Source: Neocallimastix lanati (nom. inval.)
Lineage: Eukaryota; Neocallimastigomycota; Neocallimastigomycetes; Neocallimastigales; Neocallimastigaceae
Length of the DNA: 64,000 nt
Reading direction: 5' to 3'
Assembly (NCBI GenBank): GCA_016946835.1
Contig: JACVTC010000049.1
Coordinates: 861,001-925,000, forward strand
Position numbers and translations under genes: made by a program. Within the stretch, counting starts at the first letter, position 1, and each line of letters starts with the position of its first letter. This document shows positions 34,367 to 48,023 of the stretch, in pieces. The notes below the pieces were generated by a model. It was not told the DNA's origin. It saw nothing but the letters and a program-made list of their open reading frames with translations, and did not search any database.

Positions 34367-35329
34367 TATATAATAATTTAATTATAAAATTAATTATAAT
34401 TAAATTATTAACTACAACTTAATAATAATTAAATAATAATTATTATTAAATTGAGAAAGCAAAAAAGGATAAATATACTTATCTTTTATAAGAAAGAGTT
34501 TATTATAACTAATTATAATAAACTAATAACACAGAATTGTCAAGAGAAAGGATTATTTTATTTTGTTTTATTTTTAAATTTGTTTTATTAAAACTTATTT
34601 TATTAAAATAGAAATATAAAATATTTATTAATGTTATTACTATATTATAATTGTTATAATAATAACTCTTGATTTCTCAAAGAGAATTCAAGAGCCTTAT
34701 TTATACTTTTTTGAAAAATAAGGTTAAATTAAAAAATGTTTTCTAATCTTAACAAATCTCTTATCTAGGAAAAGATTAGAGAGAAAAACCTAGATAAGAT
34801 TTTTGATCGATATTCTATCCATATCGATCATCGTATCAATTAGGTAAAACCAATTACTTTTAAGAAGTAATTGGGAAAAACCCTAATTAACCGATTCGTT
34901 AATCTAATGTAATTGATCGAAAATAAAAGAATAAAATAATAAAAGATATTTCGATCATAAAATTATAAATTTACAAATAAGGAAAATAACATAATGATAT
35001 TAATAAACAAAATACAGAATACATTATTAAAATACATATTAGAATACATAATATATTTGTTTATAATTTAATTAAATAAATAAACTAAAACTAATAAATT
35101 TAATAATTGAATGTATAATTAAATAAACTATAATTATTAATAAATGTATAAATAATAATTAATTAAATAAATTTTGTTGTATTAAATTAATGAATATTTA
35201 ATATGGAGTTAAATAAATTATTAATAATATTTAAATGAATAAATATTATATAATTAAATAAAGTTATAATTATAACTTTAACTAAGAAAATATAATTATT
35301 TTATTTAAAAATAATTATAGATTCTTACA
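34367..35329 (-). repeat. H-family LTR H2, inverted
   Basis: Reverse complement of H1-like sequence. It ends at GATTCTTACA (35329), the reverse of the family start TGTAAGAATC. All family inverted repeats are present, including GATCGATAT/ATATCGATC and CTTATCTAGG/CCTAGATAAG, both perfect here. The left boundary and target duplication are not clean. Confidence 0.7.
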
Positions 35330-35332
35330 CAA

Positions 35333-36449
35333 TGGTACGGGACGCCCTGATAACTATGAAATAAGCAATAAATTTGAGAATAAAGTTATAAGATTAAATA
35401 TTTAAATTTTTAAAAAATAAACAATTATAACCTTAAATTAGATAAAAAAGAATATAAAAAGATGTAAATAAGAAAGAAAATAATTATAAAGGGAGAGAGA
35501 GATCAGAAAGAAAAGAAAGAAAAAAAATATAAATAGGATAAAAATATAAAAAATGTAGTGTAGAATGGAGATATAATAAGAAATAAAAATATATAGTTAG
35601 TAAGATTATAATAAAAATGTAGTAATTAAAATAATGTATAATTAAGTAATATAATAAATGATAAAGAATTTTCAAGATATTAAGTAAATTTCATAAAAAA
35701 AATGTAAACAAAGAAAATCAATACAAATGTATCAAATTAATGTATTAGAAAAGTTATATTAATTTATATTTCTATATTCTTTAAAGTTATATTAAAATTA
35801 TATTTTAATTACTCTAAATTAGTATAATATATTATCTTTAAACCTTATTATATATTATTTTATGTCTTTGTTCTATTATATTATTAAGAAATATATTAAA
35901 TTAAGTTATGAACTATATTAATCTAAAAAGAATAATAATTCATAAAAAGAAAATGTAAATAAACGTTTAGAAGGGGACTTTTTATGAAAAGAGAAGAAAT
36001 AATTAGTCAAATATAATGAAGTATTATTAATAAATTAAATAATAAATAATTAATATTTTTAAGTTATATTATTGAGAATATAACTTCTTTGAATTATAAA
36101 TAATTTTTGTGTAATTATTTATAAAATAAATTTTGTGTAAAATTAATAGTTTATTTTTATAAAAAAATAAACAAAGTTTCTTTTTATAATTTTTATCATT
36201 AAAAGTTGTAAAATAGTTCTTTCTTAAAAGTTAGAATTTTACTACAACTTTAGTATAACATTATAATATTAATTAATATATTATACTGTTATCAATAAAT
36301 AAAAAAAAATATTAATAAAATAATAATAAAAAAAATATTTTAAATAATAAATAAATAAAAGTTATTAATTTATGTGTTTATTCAATTTAGAATAATTTAT
36401 CTTAACTAGAGTAGTGTCAAAAAAGCCCAAGGTACAATAACACGTACCA
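35333..36449 (+). repeat. Solo LTR L1
   Basis: 1117 bp, TGGTACGGGACGCCC to AATAACACGTACCA (inverted ends TGGTACG/CGTACCA). Its last 80 bp, including AGTAGTGTCAA and AAGCCCAAGGTACAAT, recur at the end of L2 (47349). Followed by TCAA. No gene. Confidence 0.65.
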
Positions 36450-36453
36450 TCAA

Positions 36454-36983
36454 TGATAAAGAATAGAATAATAATGATATTTTTAATTAAATTTTTAATA
36501 ATTTATTATATAAAAATATATTATTATATTCTTTACTATTAATAATTTTCTTATATTCTATATAATAATTTTTTTTATATTAATTATATTTTATTATTTT
36601 AAATATTAAGTTTATGTAATTAATTAATTCATATGATTGGTTTTAATAATGTAATTAAATAAATTAAAATATGTATTATCCATATTATTTTATGAAGGGG
36701 GCCTTTCTGAGATAAGAAATAGTAGAAATAGTAGTGATAATGAAATAGGAATAATAATTGAAAGGTTTCCCATATTGTTATAATAATAAATATTAATATT
36801 AATAAAGTTATTTTTAACAATAAAATAATTATATAATTTATAAATAATAAATATTTTTAATAATAGTTCTTTGAAATAAAATTTATAATGTGTAATAATA
36901 GATTCTTTTAGTGTAATTTAGTAATTAGTTAATTTATCTATTTATTTAATGTTCACACTCCTTTTCTAATATGAACCTCAACA
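36454..36983 (+). repeat. Solo LTR M1
   Basis: 530 bp, TGATAAAGAATAG to GAACCTCAACA, flanked by TCAA on both sides (36450-36453, 36984-36987). Non-coding. Confidence 0.6.
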
Positions 36984-36987
36984 TCAA

Positions 36988-37485
36988 AATGTAATAATTC
37001 TATTAAGAACTAACTCAAAATAGAATTATTAACTACAACTTAACGACTAATTCATTAAGTTGAGAAAATAAAATAAAATAAAATTTTTTTTTTTTTTACC
37101 TTTGCTACTTTTATATCTTCAAAAAGATATAAATTGACTACCTTGGAACCCCTTTTTAGGGGAGAGAAAATAAGTAAATAAAAATAGAAATAAAAATAAA
37201 ATAAAATAAATAAAAATAAAAATAAATAAATATAAATAAAATAAATAACAATAAATTAAATAAAAAAAAATATAAAATAAATAAATAAAAATAAAATAAA
37301 AATAAAAAAAATAAAAATAGAAATAAAATAAATAAATAAAAATATAGTAAAAATAAAAATATAATAATTAAATAAAAATAAAATAAAAGAAAAGAAATAA
37401 AAAAAAATATTATTTTGAAATATTAAAAATTTTTTTTGTGTTTTAATATTATATAATTTTTTTTTGAATTCCTCGAGCCATAACA
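36988..37485. repeat. LTR-like remnant N1 with a short inverted H fragment
   Basis: About 36990-37070 is the reverse complement of the H-family 3' end (as in H8). A low-complexity AAATAAAAATA tract (37170-37400) and an LTR-like end CGAGCCATAACA before TTCA (37486-37489) follow. No gene; the open frame on the minus strand here is low-complexity. Confidence 0.45.
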
Positions 37486-37491
37486 TTCATG

Positions 37492-38368
37492 TGTAAGAAA
37501 TAATAATTATTTACTAATAAATAATTATTATTTCTTAGTCTTTATAATTATTGATAATAATTATAAATTTATTTAAATTATAACAAAATTTTATTTAATT
37601 AATTATTAATTATTCATTTATAAATAATTATAATTTATTATATATTTAATTATTAAATTTATTAGTTTTAGTTTATTTATTTAATTAAATTATAAACAAA
37701 CACATTATGTATTCTATTATGTATTTAATAATGTATTCTGTATTTTGTTTATTAATATCATTATGTTATTTTCCTTATTTGTAAATTTATAATTTTATGA
37801 TCGAAATATTTTTTAATTATTTTATTCTTTTATTTTCGATCATTAGATTAGATTAGGAATCGGTTAATTAGGGTTTTTTCCAATTTCTTCTTAAAAGTAA
37901 TTGGTTTTACCTAATTGATACGATGATCGATATGGATAGAATATCGATCAAAAATCTTATCTAGGTTTTTCTGTCTAATCTTTTCCTAGATAAGAAATTT
38001 GTTAAGATTAGAAAACCTTTTTTATTTAACCTTATTTTAACAAAAAAATATAAATAAGGCTCTTGAGTTCTCTTTAAGAAATCAAGAGTTATTATTATAA
38101 AAATATAGTTATAATAATAATAATAATTTATATTTTAAACTTTAACAAATTAATAAAGTATTTTATTCAAAAAAACATACTTTAAAAATTAAATTTATAC
38201 AAATCTTTCTTCCTTCTTATTTTTCGTGTTATTATTATAATTAATTTTATAATAAACTCCACTAATATTTAGGTAAAACTTTTTTTTTATTTTCTCAACT
38301 TTATGAATTAATCGTTAAGTTGAAGTTAATAATCATATTAAGTGATAGTACTTAGTATGATTATTACA
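37492..38368 (+). repeat. H-family LTR H3
   Basis: 877 bp, TGTAAGAAATAAT to GATTATTACA. A perfect 19-bp inverted repeat near the 5' end has arms 37495-37513 and 37518-37536. Others are GATCGATAT/ATATCGATC (37925/37941), CTTATCTAGG/CCTAGATAAG and the 3' hairpin AATAATCATA/TATGATTATT (38328/38356). Flanks are TCATG and TCATA. It is inserted at the N1/E2 junction. Confidence 0.78.
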
Positions 38369-38373
38369 TCATA

Positions 38374-39203
38374 TGTAGAGAATTATAATTATTTTTCAAA
38401 ATAATTATTATTCTTTATTAAAAAATTAATATTTAAAGTTTATTATTTTATAAAATTTTATGAATAATTTTATTAATTATGTCACATAGTAATTATTAAT
38501 GAATGTTATTGTTTTAAAATTTATTTACATTAAATTAAATTATCAATAATTAATATATTAAATTATCATAATGTACTATTGTATTAAAATAATGATAAAT
38601 TCTATTAAATTAAGAAAAATTAAATTATATTAAAGTGATAATTTTATTTAATCAAGAAATAATTATATTAGATTATTTCTTGGACTTTTAATTAAGAAAA
38701 TTAAAAGAATTAATTATTTAATTATACTTGTGATTAAATATTAATAAAATTGATATATAATTAGTTAATAAGTTTTCTCCCTTATTCGGGTTTTCTTATT
38801 AACTAAAGATTGATGTAATTAAACACCAATCGAAATCTATCTAGTTTTTTCTTCTAATCTTTTTCTAGATAGAAATAATTTTCCAAGATTAGAAATCAAA
38901 TTAATATAAATTCTAAAAATAATCAAGAGTTATTATTATAAGAAATTATAATAATTAACTCAAATATTTTAAAATTACTTTTAATAAAAAATTTTTATAA
39001 TAAAATAATTTCTAAAATACTCTTAATCTACTTTTAGTGTTGTTTATTATAATCTTATAATAAACTCTAAGTTTTAAAATTTTCGTTTTCAAATTTTTAT
39101 ATTATATTTTTTAATTTTATCTCAATTAATAAAATTTTTTATTATTAATTGTAGAAAGAATTAATTATTAATATAATTAAATATTTTTAATTAATTCTTT
39201 ACA
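38374..39203 (+). repeat. H-family LTR H4 (divergent)
   Basis: TGTAGAGAATTA to AATTCTTTACA, in tandem with H3 and flanked by TCATA and TCATG. Family inverted repeats persist with different sequence: CTATCTAG/CTAGATAG (38837/38865), GATTGATGT/ACACCAATC (one mismatch) and GTTTATTATAA/TTATAATAAAC near 39040. Confidence 0.7.
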
Positions 39204-39206
39204 TCA

Positions 39207-40133
39207 TGTTAAGGAATGAACAAATAATGTTAATTTTATTATTTTTCATAAAAATAACTTAACCACTAAAATTAAATTATTTATTTCCTTACTTGGAGAA
39301 CTTTCTTATGTTCTATTACTGCCAAATTATTACTAATATTAAAATTATTATTATTAATATAAATTCTTTATCAATATCAATACCTTATTATTAAAATTAA
39401 TACTATATTATTAATATCAATATTATTATCAATATCTAGTTTTATTAATATGATTTATTCTATCAATATTTTATTATTAAAGAAAATTTTATTTTACAAA
39501 TATTACTAATACAGATTATTTATTATTAATAAAAATTAATATAATTAATAATGATTTAAAAATATTTTATTTAAATCCATGATCCTTGTCATTAAAATTA
39601 TTAATACTTCCTTCCAAAATACACCCTATTTATAATAAGATTAATAATAGATAATAATCTAAAATACTTTTATTTAAAAATAGTATAAAATTAAATAATA
39701 CTCTATTACTAATAGTTCTGTAAAAGTAATAAAATTATTTTTAAAATATATTATCACTACAATTAATAATAAATAGTTTAGAATTTAATAATATGTAATA
39801 ATTATTTATTATAATAGAATAGATTATGAATTTATAATTTAAATACAATTCAAACATGTAACTCTAAAATATTCTAAAGAAATGGCTTGACCATTTCTAA
39901 CGATAAAAAAAAATATAAATAGATGAGAAAATTGTATTTGAGAAAAATAATCTTGAAAAAAATATAATCTTATTAAAGAAATTAAATTATCTTTAGTTTT
40001 AATTGAATAATTTTTATTAAATAAATAAATAAAATATTTTAAAAAAAAAGATATATTTTAATTTTTAATTTTTTTTATTTTTTTTTTAGTGTTTATTTCT
40101 ATATTTATTATTGATCTGTCCCGAACCTCAACA
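39207..40133 (+). repeat. Solo E-family LTR E2
   Basis: 927 bp, TGTTAAGGAATGAAC to GAACCTCAACA, nearly identical to E1. TTCA lies 3' (40134-40137) and, beyond the nested H3 and H4, 5' (37486-37489), so the three insertions are ordered: E2 first, H copies later. Confidence 0.85.
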
Positions 40134-40137
40134 TTCA

Positions 40138-40716
40138 TGATGCATGTCCAGTAGAAATAATAGAAAATAATAGAAAAATTATTTAGAAAAATTATTAATA
40201 TAAATATTTATTAAAAACTATTTTTATCTAATGAATCTTAAAATATATTATTAAAGATAATTTATTAATAATAATTAAAATATTAAATTAAATAATTGTT
40301 GATTATATAGCAAAATTGGTTATATTAATTATAACGGAGATTGAATGTTTAATTAAATTGATGTTAATATTAAAAATAGTTTTTAGATAATGTTAAATAA
40401 TATGAATTAATAATTATAAGTAAAAAGTTATGAAAATTTATATTTATTAATTAATTTTAGTGTTTCGACAAATAATATTTATAAAATTAGTAAAATATAA
40501 TTATGAAAATAGTTTATAAATAAATATTTTTTTTTAAATGAATAATAATTACAACATGTATTTTGTATTATGATAAAATATAATAAATAAAATAATAAAA
40601 GATAAATAAATAAAATGTAAATAAATATAATTATTGTAATATAATATTCTTGGAGTAATTCCTTTTTGCATAAACGCCCAACTAACATATACGGTATTTA
40701 ATAAAATATCGTATCA
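40138..40716 (+). repeat. Solo LTR J1
   Basis: 579 bp, TGATGCATGTCC to ATATCGTATCA, flanked by TTCA on both sides (40134-40137, 40717-40720). It carries TTTTAGTGTTTCG at about 40456. Non-coding. Confidence 0.75.
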
Positions 40717-40723
40717 TTCATGG

Positions 40724-41504
40724 TGTAAGAAATTAATATAAATTTTTATAATTTATTTCTATTTCTTATTAATTAATAATTATTTCATAATTATTATTCT
40801 TTAAAAATTTATTTCATTTAAAAACAATTATACCAATTAATGTATTAATTGTTATATGAAAAAATGTATTTAATATAACTTCTGTATTATTTCATAGAAA
40901 AAATGTATTTAATAAAATTTCTGCATTATTTTATCCTTCTCTTTTTTATCCTTTTTTCTTTTTAATTCTTTTAGTTATTAAAATCGGTTATTAATGTTTT
41001 TCCGATTAATTATAATTGGTTTTATTTAATAACACGATGATCAATAAGTATAGATTATTGATCAAAAATCTTTCCAGTTTTTTCTTCTAATCTTTTTCTG
41101 GAAAGAATCAATATTAAGATTAGAAAAATACATTTATTTTTGTAAAAATATAAATAGCTATTGATTTTCGTCTTTAGAAAATCAAGAGTTATTATTTTAA
41201 GAAAAATATAATAACAATAAAAGACATTAAAATATCAATTAATATAAAACAATTATTTTAAAATTTATCAAAAAAAAATAATAAAATATTTAGTAATCAA
41301 ATAAATTAATAAAGTTCTTATAAAAAAATACATATTTTATCTCTCTTTTCATGTTTAAAGTCTATTATATTTTCTTATAATAAACTCTATTTTAAAGATA
41401 AGTATTAAATTCTTATTTTTATTTTAATCTTTTATTTAATATTAATTAGTTTAGTTAATATTAATTATAGATAATAATTTCTATAATTTATAGAAATTAT
41501 TACA
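40724..41504 (+). repeat. H-family LTR H5
   Basis: 781 bp, TGTAAGAAATTAAT to AAATTATTACA. Inverted repeats are re-coded relative to H3: GATCAATAA/TTATTGATC (41039/41055), CTTTCCAG/CTGGAAAG (41070/41098), TTGATTTTC/GAAAATCAA (41161/41177) and AATAATTTCTAT/ATAGAAATTATT (41473/41490). All are perfectly complementary. Confidence 0.78.
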
Positions 41505-41984
41505 TGTAAGAAATTTAGATAAATTTATTATAAAATTTATCTATCTTTCTTATTTAATACATTAATTTAATACATTAAATTATTGTATTTATTTTAACCA
41601 ATAATATTTAATTATTAATTTATATATATATTTGATTCTCTTGAGTTCTCTTCGAGAAATCAAGAGTTATTATTTTAGAATTTTTATAATAAATAATAAT
41701 TCAAATAAAATAATTAATTAATAAAAAAAATCCTTTTTAATAAAACATATTTTATAAATATTTGTGTCTTTTATTCCTTTTGTGTTATTGTTTATTATAA
41801 ACTTTCTATAATAAACTCTATCTTATATTTAAGTTAATTATTTATTTATATTATTTTATATTTATTTAATTATATTTAATTTTATTTTCTCAAATTAATG
41901 TTAATTAGTAATAATTAATGTTAATTTGTAGTTAAGAAATTATTTATAATTAATTTTATAAGTAATTTCTTACATAGATAAAAT
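41505..41984 (+). repeat. H-family LTR H5b (shortened), tandem to H5
   Basis: It starts TGTAAGAAATTTAG exactly where H5 ends and finishes ATTTCTTACA. It keeps the TCTTGAGTTCTC/GAGAAATCAAGA hairpin (about 41640) and a GTTTATTATA/TATAATAAAC hairpin, but lacks the central block. Confidence 0.65.
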
Positions 41985-43090
41985 GTAACAATTACCTTAA
42001 TTTAGAAATTGTCCTAAAAGTGGTAATTGCTTATCAAAGTATTTTATACCTTATTATTTATTAATTATTATCTATGATTGTTTATTATTGCTTATTATTA
42101 TTTGTTATTATTTATTACTTTTTATTATTATTAATTATTATTTTTTATTATTTATTATTATTTACTAGTTTAATATCTATTCTAATAGTTATAAATTATT
42201 TTTATTAACTAAATTAATAATTATTTAATTATACACTAAATGAATTATCAATTTTCATATTTTATTAAATTTTTACTATCAAATTTTTATTATTAACTTT
42301 ATTTATAAAAATTTTATATAAAAATAAGTTTTTATTAATTATTAATTATTTATTATAATAATTTTAAAGAATAAATTATTTTTACTATTAATCTATTCTA
42401 ATATTACTAAACTATTCTAAATTATAGCTAAAATCTATAATTTTATTAAACTATTTCATTTTATTTTTTTTATTTAATTATAATGTAAAATAATTATTAT
42501 TTATCTTTATTAATTTTTATTAAATAATTATCTAATTTATTTTATTTATTTATTTTGGTTATTATTTATTATGTTATTAATTTAATAATTTAATAACAAC
42601 GAAGAATAATTAAAAGAAATATTTACAAGTATTTATATTTTTACACGAATTTAAGGTATTTATAATTTTAGTAAGAAAAGAAATAAAAGAATAAATATTT
42701 TTTTTATATTAAAAGAAATATAAGAATAAATATATTATATTAAAAGAAATAAAAGAATAAATATATTATATTAAAAGAAATAAAAGAATAATTATATTTT
42801 ATTATAGAAATAAAGGTATAATAAAGAAATAAAAGAATAACAATAAAGAAAATAAAGAAATTATATCGTTGATAAAAATAAGATTACTGAAAGTTATCTT
42901 TTAAAATTATAATGTTTTTCTTTTTTCTAGAAACACAATTTTTCTAGAAGATCATGATTGATTTTTAATTTTAAATTTATTAAAGCAGAATTATTTAAGG
43001 TTCAGATAATTTAATCTTATTTAAGGTTAAAATTTAATTTTTTAATAAATTTTATTTAATATTTGATTTTATAATTTCATTCTTCATCAA
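41985..43090. other. Non-coding A/T-rich stretch, probable LTR remnant
   Basis: No gene. It may be the body of an LTR that began TGG at 40721 and was split by H5/H5b. It contains TTATTATT-rich runs (42050-42200), repeated AAAGAAATAAAAGAATAA units (42660-42850) and a hairpin near TTTTCTAGAA (42925-42955). Confidence 0.4.
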
Positions 43091-43096
43091 AATTTG

Positions 43097-43959
43097 TGTA
43101 ATAATCATACTAAGTACTATTACTTAATATGATTATTAACTTCAACTTAAAGACTAATTCATTAAGTTGAGATAATATATTTAAATGATTTTTTACCTAA
43201 GTCGAGCTTATTATAAACTTAATTATAATAATAACACAGAACAGAAATAAAAGAATGTTAAGATAATATTTAATTTGTAAAATATTTTTTAATAGAAATT
43301 ATTTTATTAATTATTTAAAGATTAAAATATAAATTATTATTATTATTATAACTAGATTTTTATAATAATAACTCTTGATTTCTTAAAGAGAACTCAAGAG
43401 CCTTATTTATATTTTTTTGTTAAAATAAGGTTAAATAAAAAAGGTTTTCTAATCTTAACAAATTTCTTATCTAGGAAAAGATTAGACAAAAAAACCTAGA
43501 TAAGATTTTTGATCGATATTCTATCCATATCGATCATCGTATCAATTAGGTAAAACTAATTACTTTTAAGAAGAAATTGGAAAAAACCCTAATTAACCGA
43601 TTCCTAATCTAATCTAATGATCGAAAATAAAAGAATAAAATAGTTAAAAAATATTTCGATCTTAAAATAATAAATTTACAAAAAAGGAAAATAAAATATT
43701 AAATAAAATACAGAATACATTATTAAATACATAATAGAATACATAATGTGTTTGTTTATAATTTAATTAAATAAATAAACTAAAACTAATAAATTTAATA
43801 ATTAAATATATAATAAATTATAATTATTTATAAATGAATAATTAATAATTAATTAAATAAAATTTTGTTATAATTTAAATAAATTTATAATTATTATCAA
43901 TAATTATAAAGACTAAGAAATAATAAATATTTATTAGTAAATAATTATTATTTCTTACA
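43097..43959 (-). repeat. H-family LTR H6, inverted
   Basis: 863 bp, with perfect 5-bp target duplication ATTTG (43092-43096, 43960-43964). It carries the family inverted repeats, with perfect GATCGATAT and CTTATCTAGG pairs. It is inserted two bases inside the start of LTR I3. Confidence 0.82.
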
Positions 43960-43962
43960 ATT

Positions 43963-44677
43963 TGATACAGATTGGAATTCTTAAACATAAAATTATTATC
44001 AAAGCTTGAATAATATCTAACCTATTCAGCAACAAATTTATAAATTAAAATTTGAAATTAAAATCATAATAAAAAAAATTATTTTAATTAAATTCTAAAA
44101 CTCGAAATTATACTTTAATTCTGTTTTAATTTTTAAAATAATAAAATACTAATGTTAATTAATTTCTCTTTTTAATTAAAAGTAAATAGTTTGTAAACAA
44201 TTTTCTCTTTTTTTTTTATTATTTTGAATTCTTTGTTTATAATAATTCTTATATTAATTGTTTATTTGTTTATTTTATTGTTTATTTTTATAAATAATTA
44301 TTCTTAATTGTTTTATTATAAAAATTGTAAATACTTTGAATTATTGTAAAAATATAAATACTTGTAAATATTTTATAAAATTAATTTCTCGTTGTTATTA
44401 GAAATATAATAAAAAAAAATAATAACCAAATATTATATTAATAAATAATAATAAAAATTAATAAATAATAATAAAAATTAATACTAAACACAAAAGAAAT
44501 GTATAATTTTGAAAAATTAATAACAATTCAGTGTTAAGCTAGAATAATAATAACTTAATTATTAATAATAATAAAATAAATTCATTTATATTAAATTTTA
44601 TATTAAATCAAACTTGATACATCTATTATCACTTTTGAAGTAATAACTTGAAATTAAGATAATAGAATCGTTTGTCA
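43963..44677 (+). repeat. Solo LTR I3, split at its start by H6
   Basis: TGATACAGATTGGAATTC to CGTTTGTCA. Removing H6, both flanks are AATT (43091-43094, 44678-44681). The 3' end shares CTATTATCACTTTTGAAGTA with I1. Non-coding. Confidence 0.65.
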
Positions 44678-44681
44678 AATT

Positions 44682-45572
44682 TTAGGATTCGTTACAATAA
44701 AATAATTATATATTCTTAGTCAAGTCATAATAATTATAACTTTGTTTAACTTTATTATACTTATTAAAATATTATTAATAATTTATTTAATATTACATTT
44801 AATTATTAAATTTATTAGTTTTAGTTTATTTATTTAATAAAATGTAAACAAACACATTATGTATTTTATTATGTATTTATCAATGTATTCTGTATTTTGT
44901 TTATTAATATTATTAATATGTTATTTTCCTTATTTGAAAATTTATAATTTTTAGATCGAAATGTTTTTTATTATTTTATTCTTTTATTTTCGATCAATTA
45001 GATTAGATTAGCAAATTGGTTAATTAGGGATTTTCCCAATCACTTTTTAAAGTAATTGGTTTTATTTGATACGATGATCGATATATATAGAATATCGATC
45101 AAAAATATTATCTAGGTTTTTCTTTCTAATCTTTTCCTAGATAAGAGATTTATTAAGATTAGAAAACATTTTTTCAATTAACCTTATTTTTCAAAAAATA
45201 TAAATAAGGCTCTTGAGTTCTCTTTGAGAAATCAAGAGTTATTATTATAACGATTATAATATAACAATTATTATATATCAATCATAATAACAATATTAAA
45301 TATTTATATTTTTTTAAAATAATAAAGATAGTTATTAATAAAAATAAATTTTAAAATAAAAAATAAAATAAATAAATAAAATTTTCTTCATAAAACAAAT
45401 CTGTGTTATCTTTGCTAATTGTTTATTATAATTAGTTATAATAAACTCCCAATATTAAGATAAGTATAAAACCTTATTATATCTGTCTCAATTTAATAAT
45501 AATTTTTATTAAGTTAATATTAAGTTGCAATTAATAATTTAATTATAATTAATCTTATAATTAAATTATTAC
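44682..45572 (+). repeat. H-family LTR H7 (degenerate start)
   Basis: H-family body with GATCGATAT/ATATCGATC, TTATCTAGG/CCTAGATAA, the TATA-like ATATAAATAAGG, the CTCTTGAGTTCTC hairpin and GTTTATTATAA/TTATAATAAAC. The ends have decayed (start TTAGGATTCG, end AAATTATTAC). Confidence 0.65.
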
Positions 45573-47349
45573 GGATAATAAATCTTGATTTATTTTAGAG
45601 ATTTATTTTATTATTTGATTTTATATATGTCACGAATACTAGTGGATTTGAGATTAAAATTCACTGTTAGATCAATTGAAATTTAATTTAGTTATTGACA
45701 AAAATTATTTTAATTTGATTTTAATTATAAAAATAAATATTAGAAACATTAAATAATCAGAAACCAAAAGGTTTGGACTTATTTATTAAAGATAATTTAA
45801 TTTAATTTAACCCTTAAGGATTTAATAAAAATAACTTGAAGAAAAACAACGACAACACGACAAATAATGGAAATATTATATTGACATTCCGGCTAAAATT
45901 ATATTCATTAGAAAGCTACGGAAGAGAACTACAACGTATGTTAAAATCAACCTTATTGGACAACTAGATAACGAGATATTGGATTTTAAATATATTTTAA
46001 ATATAAAAAATAAATTAATTATTTAAGCCCTAGATTATTAATTACAAATTTATATTAGATAAAATCTCTTAACCTGGAAATTATATTATTTATTTTTTTA
46101 TGAACAAATATTATTAATTAAAAATACAGAATTAGTTATTAGTAATAGTTTTATAATATTTAAATTAGTTTATAAGTTTTATATATTTTATTATAATATT
46201 TTTATTCAATTATTTTCTAAAAGAATTTATGGAATTCTTTATCATTCTAAAGATTTCCGAAAGAGAATTTTTAATAAGTTTTAATATTTTATTTTATTTT
46301 ATTTTATATTATTTTATTATTAAATTAGTTTTAGTATTAAATTGTTTTATGAATAATTATATAGTTATTGTATTAAAAGATTCTTATCAATATTATTTTA
46401 TTATTATATTTTATATAGTTTATATACATGTATGAATATATTAAGATTAGAATGTATTATTTAATTATATTGTTAATTATTAGTTTAGTTTAGTATAAAA
46501 AGGATTTGAAATTCCATATTTTGAATTCTTTGTAAGATTATTAACTTATTAATTTGAATCTATTAACATAAAGTTAATGAATTAATTATAACAATAAATA
46601 ATTCTTTATATTAATCTTAGTAAAATTTATTATTAAAATATATATTAAATAAAATTCTAATAAAACATAAATCATAAAGATTGAATTCTTAATTATAAAA
46701 CTCTGTGTGTGTCATTTATTATTTAAATTTAATTAAATTGTTATAATTAATAATAAACATCTTGACCTGACCAATTTAACCCAAACTAGGAAAGATTTAG
46801 CAAGAATCTAACCTACCACTTAATAAGATTTAACTATAATCTTTTATCTAATTAAAAAAACTTAACAATAATCTTACCACGAAAGAATTTAACAATATAA
46901 AAATTTATTAATATACTTTATAAATATATATAAGTATATAAATCTTTATTAATTTATTTATTCATTTATTATTATTAATAATTTATTTTATTCAAAAGAG
47001 AGAGATTAAAAATATTGTTTAAAATTATTATTTTTATATTCTAAAATTGGTGTAACAACATTATCCAATCAGTAATAAAAATAAAATTATAATAATAATT
47101 TTATAATAAAGTATCTTATAGAAATAACAATAAAATATTAAAAATTATTAATAATTTATATATATTAGTATTAAAATAATCAACTATTTATTTCATAAAT
47201 TATTTTCTTATAATAAGATTAAAATATTTTATATATATAAATAAATATATATTTTTAATAAATAAACATAATTATAGCTATTATTTATCATAGAATAATT
47301 TATCTTAGCTTGAGTAGTGTCAATAAGCCCAAGGTACAATCACGTACCA
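45573..47349 (+). other. Repeat P copy 3 and LTR L2 remnant
   Basis: About 45640-45990 matches the left flank of the tRNA islands (ACTAGTGGATTTGAG, ATTCATTAGAAAGCTA). No tRNA follows here. The remainder is A/T-rich and non-coding. The final 80 bp (GAGTAGTGTCAATAAGCCC to ATCACGTACCA) are the end of an L-type LTR whose start I could not place. TTCA follows (47350-47353). Confidence 0.45.
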
Positions 47350-47353
47350 TTCA

Positions 47354-48019
47354 TTAAAACATATCATTCAGAAAAATATTAAAATTATTAATAATTTAAC
47401 AAGAATCTAATCATTAGAGTAATCCCTAACTAATTAGATAACATAAATAACATAATTAAATTTTAGATTAATATAAGTATTAAACTTTATTTTAAATTTA
47501 ATATTATAATATTACTTATTAAGTATAATTAATGAAAAATAGTAAAATAATAAGCTAGTATTAATGTTTAATTATAATATGTTTTACCGGAATATAAATT
47601 ATAAATTATTAATGTTTAAATTTAAGTATAACAAGTTTTTGTCAGAATATAAATTATAAACTATTAATGTTTAAATTTAATTATTATAAGTTTTTGTATG
47701 TATTTAACCTATAAAATATTAATGTTTATATTTAATTATAAATAATTAAAAATGTAAATTAGAAAATTAAAAATAACTTTTTAAATAATTGTTAAACCAA
47801 AAAAATAATTGTCGTAGTAGTGTTATTTATATACATTTTTAATATTTATGTTATATTAAGTCGTACAATAAAAAAAAATATTTTTTTAGATGGATGGATA
47901 GGAAAAATATAAAAAATTGATTATTAAGGAATAGTCATAATAAATAAATAAATAAATATAATAAATTAATAAAAATAAAAAAAACTTTAATAAATTAAAA
48001 AGTACAACAAATCGCCCCA
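47354..48019 (+). repeat. Probable LTR remnant O
   Basis: It lies between TTCA (47350) and TCAT (48020) and ends AATCGCCCCA. It contains three tandem units of about 60 bp (47560-47750; cores AATTATAAATTATTAATG and AAGTTTTTGT). No gene. Confidence 0.4.
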
Positions 48020-48023
48020 TCAT

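Noticed and set aside
37256-37486. Minus-strand open frame rich in F, I and L
   Set aside because: Produced by an AAATAAAAATA repeat; no domain, and hydrophobicity is a composition effect.
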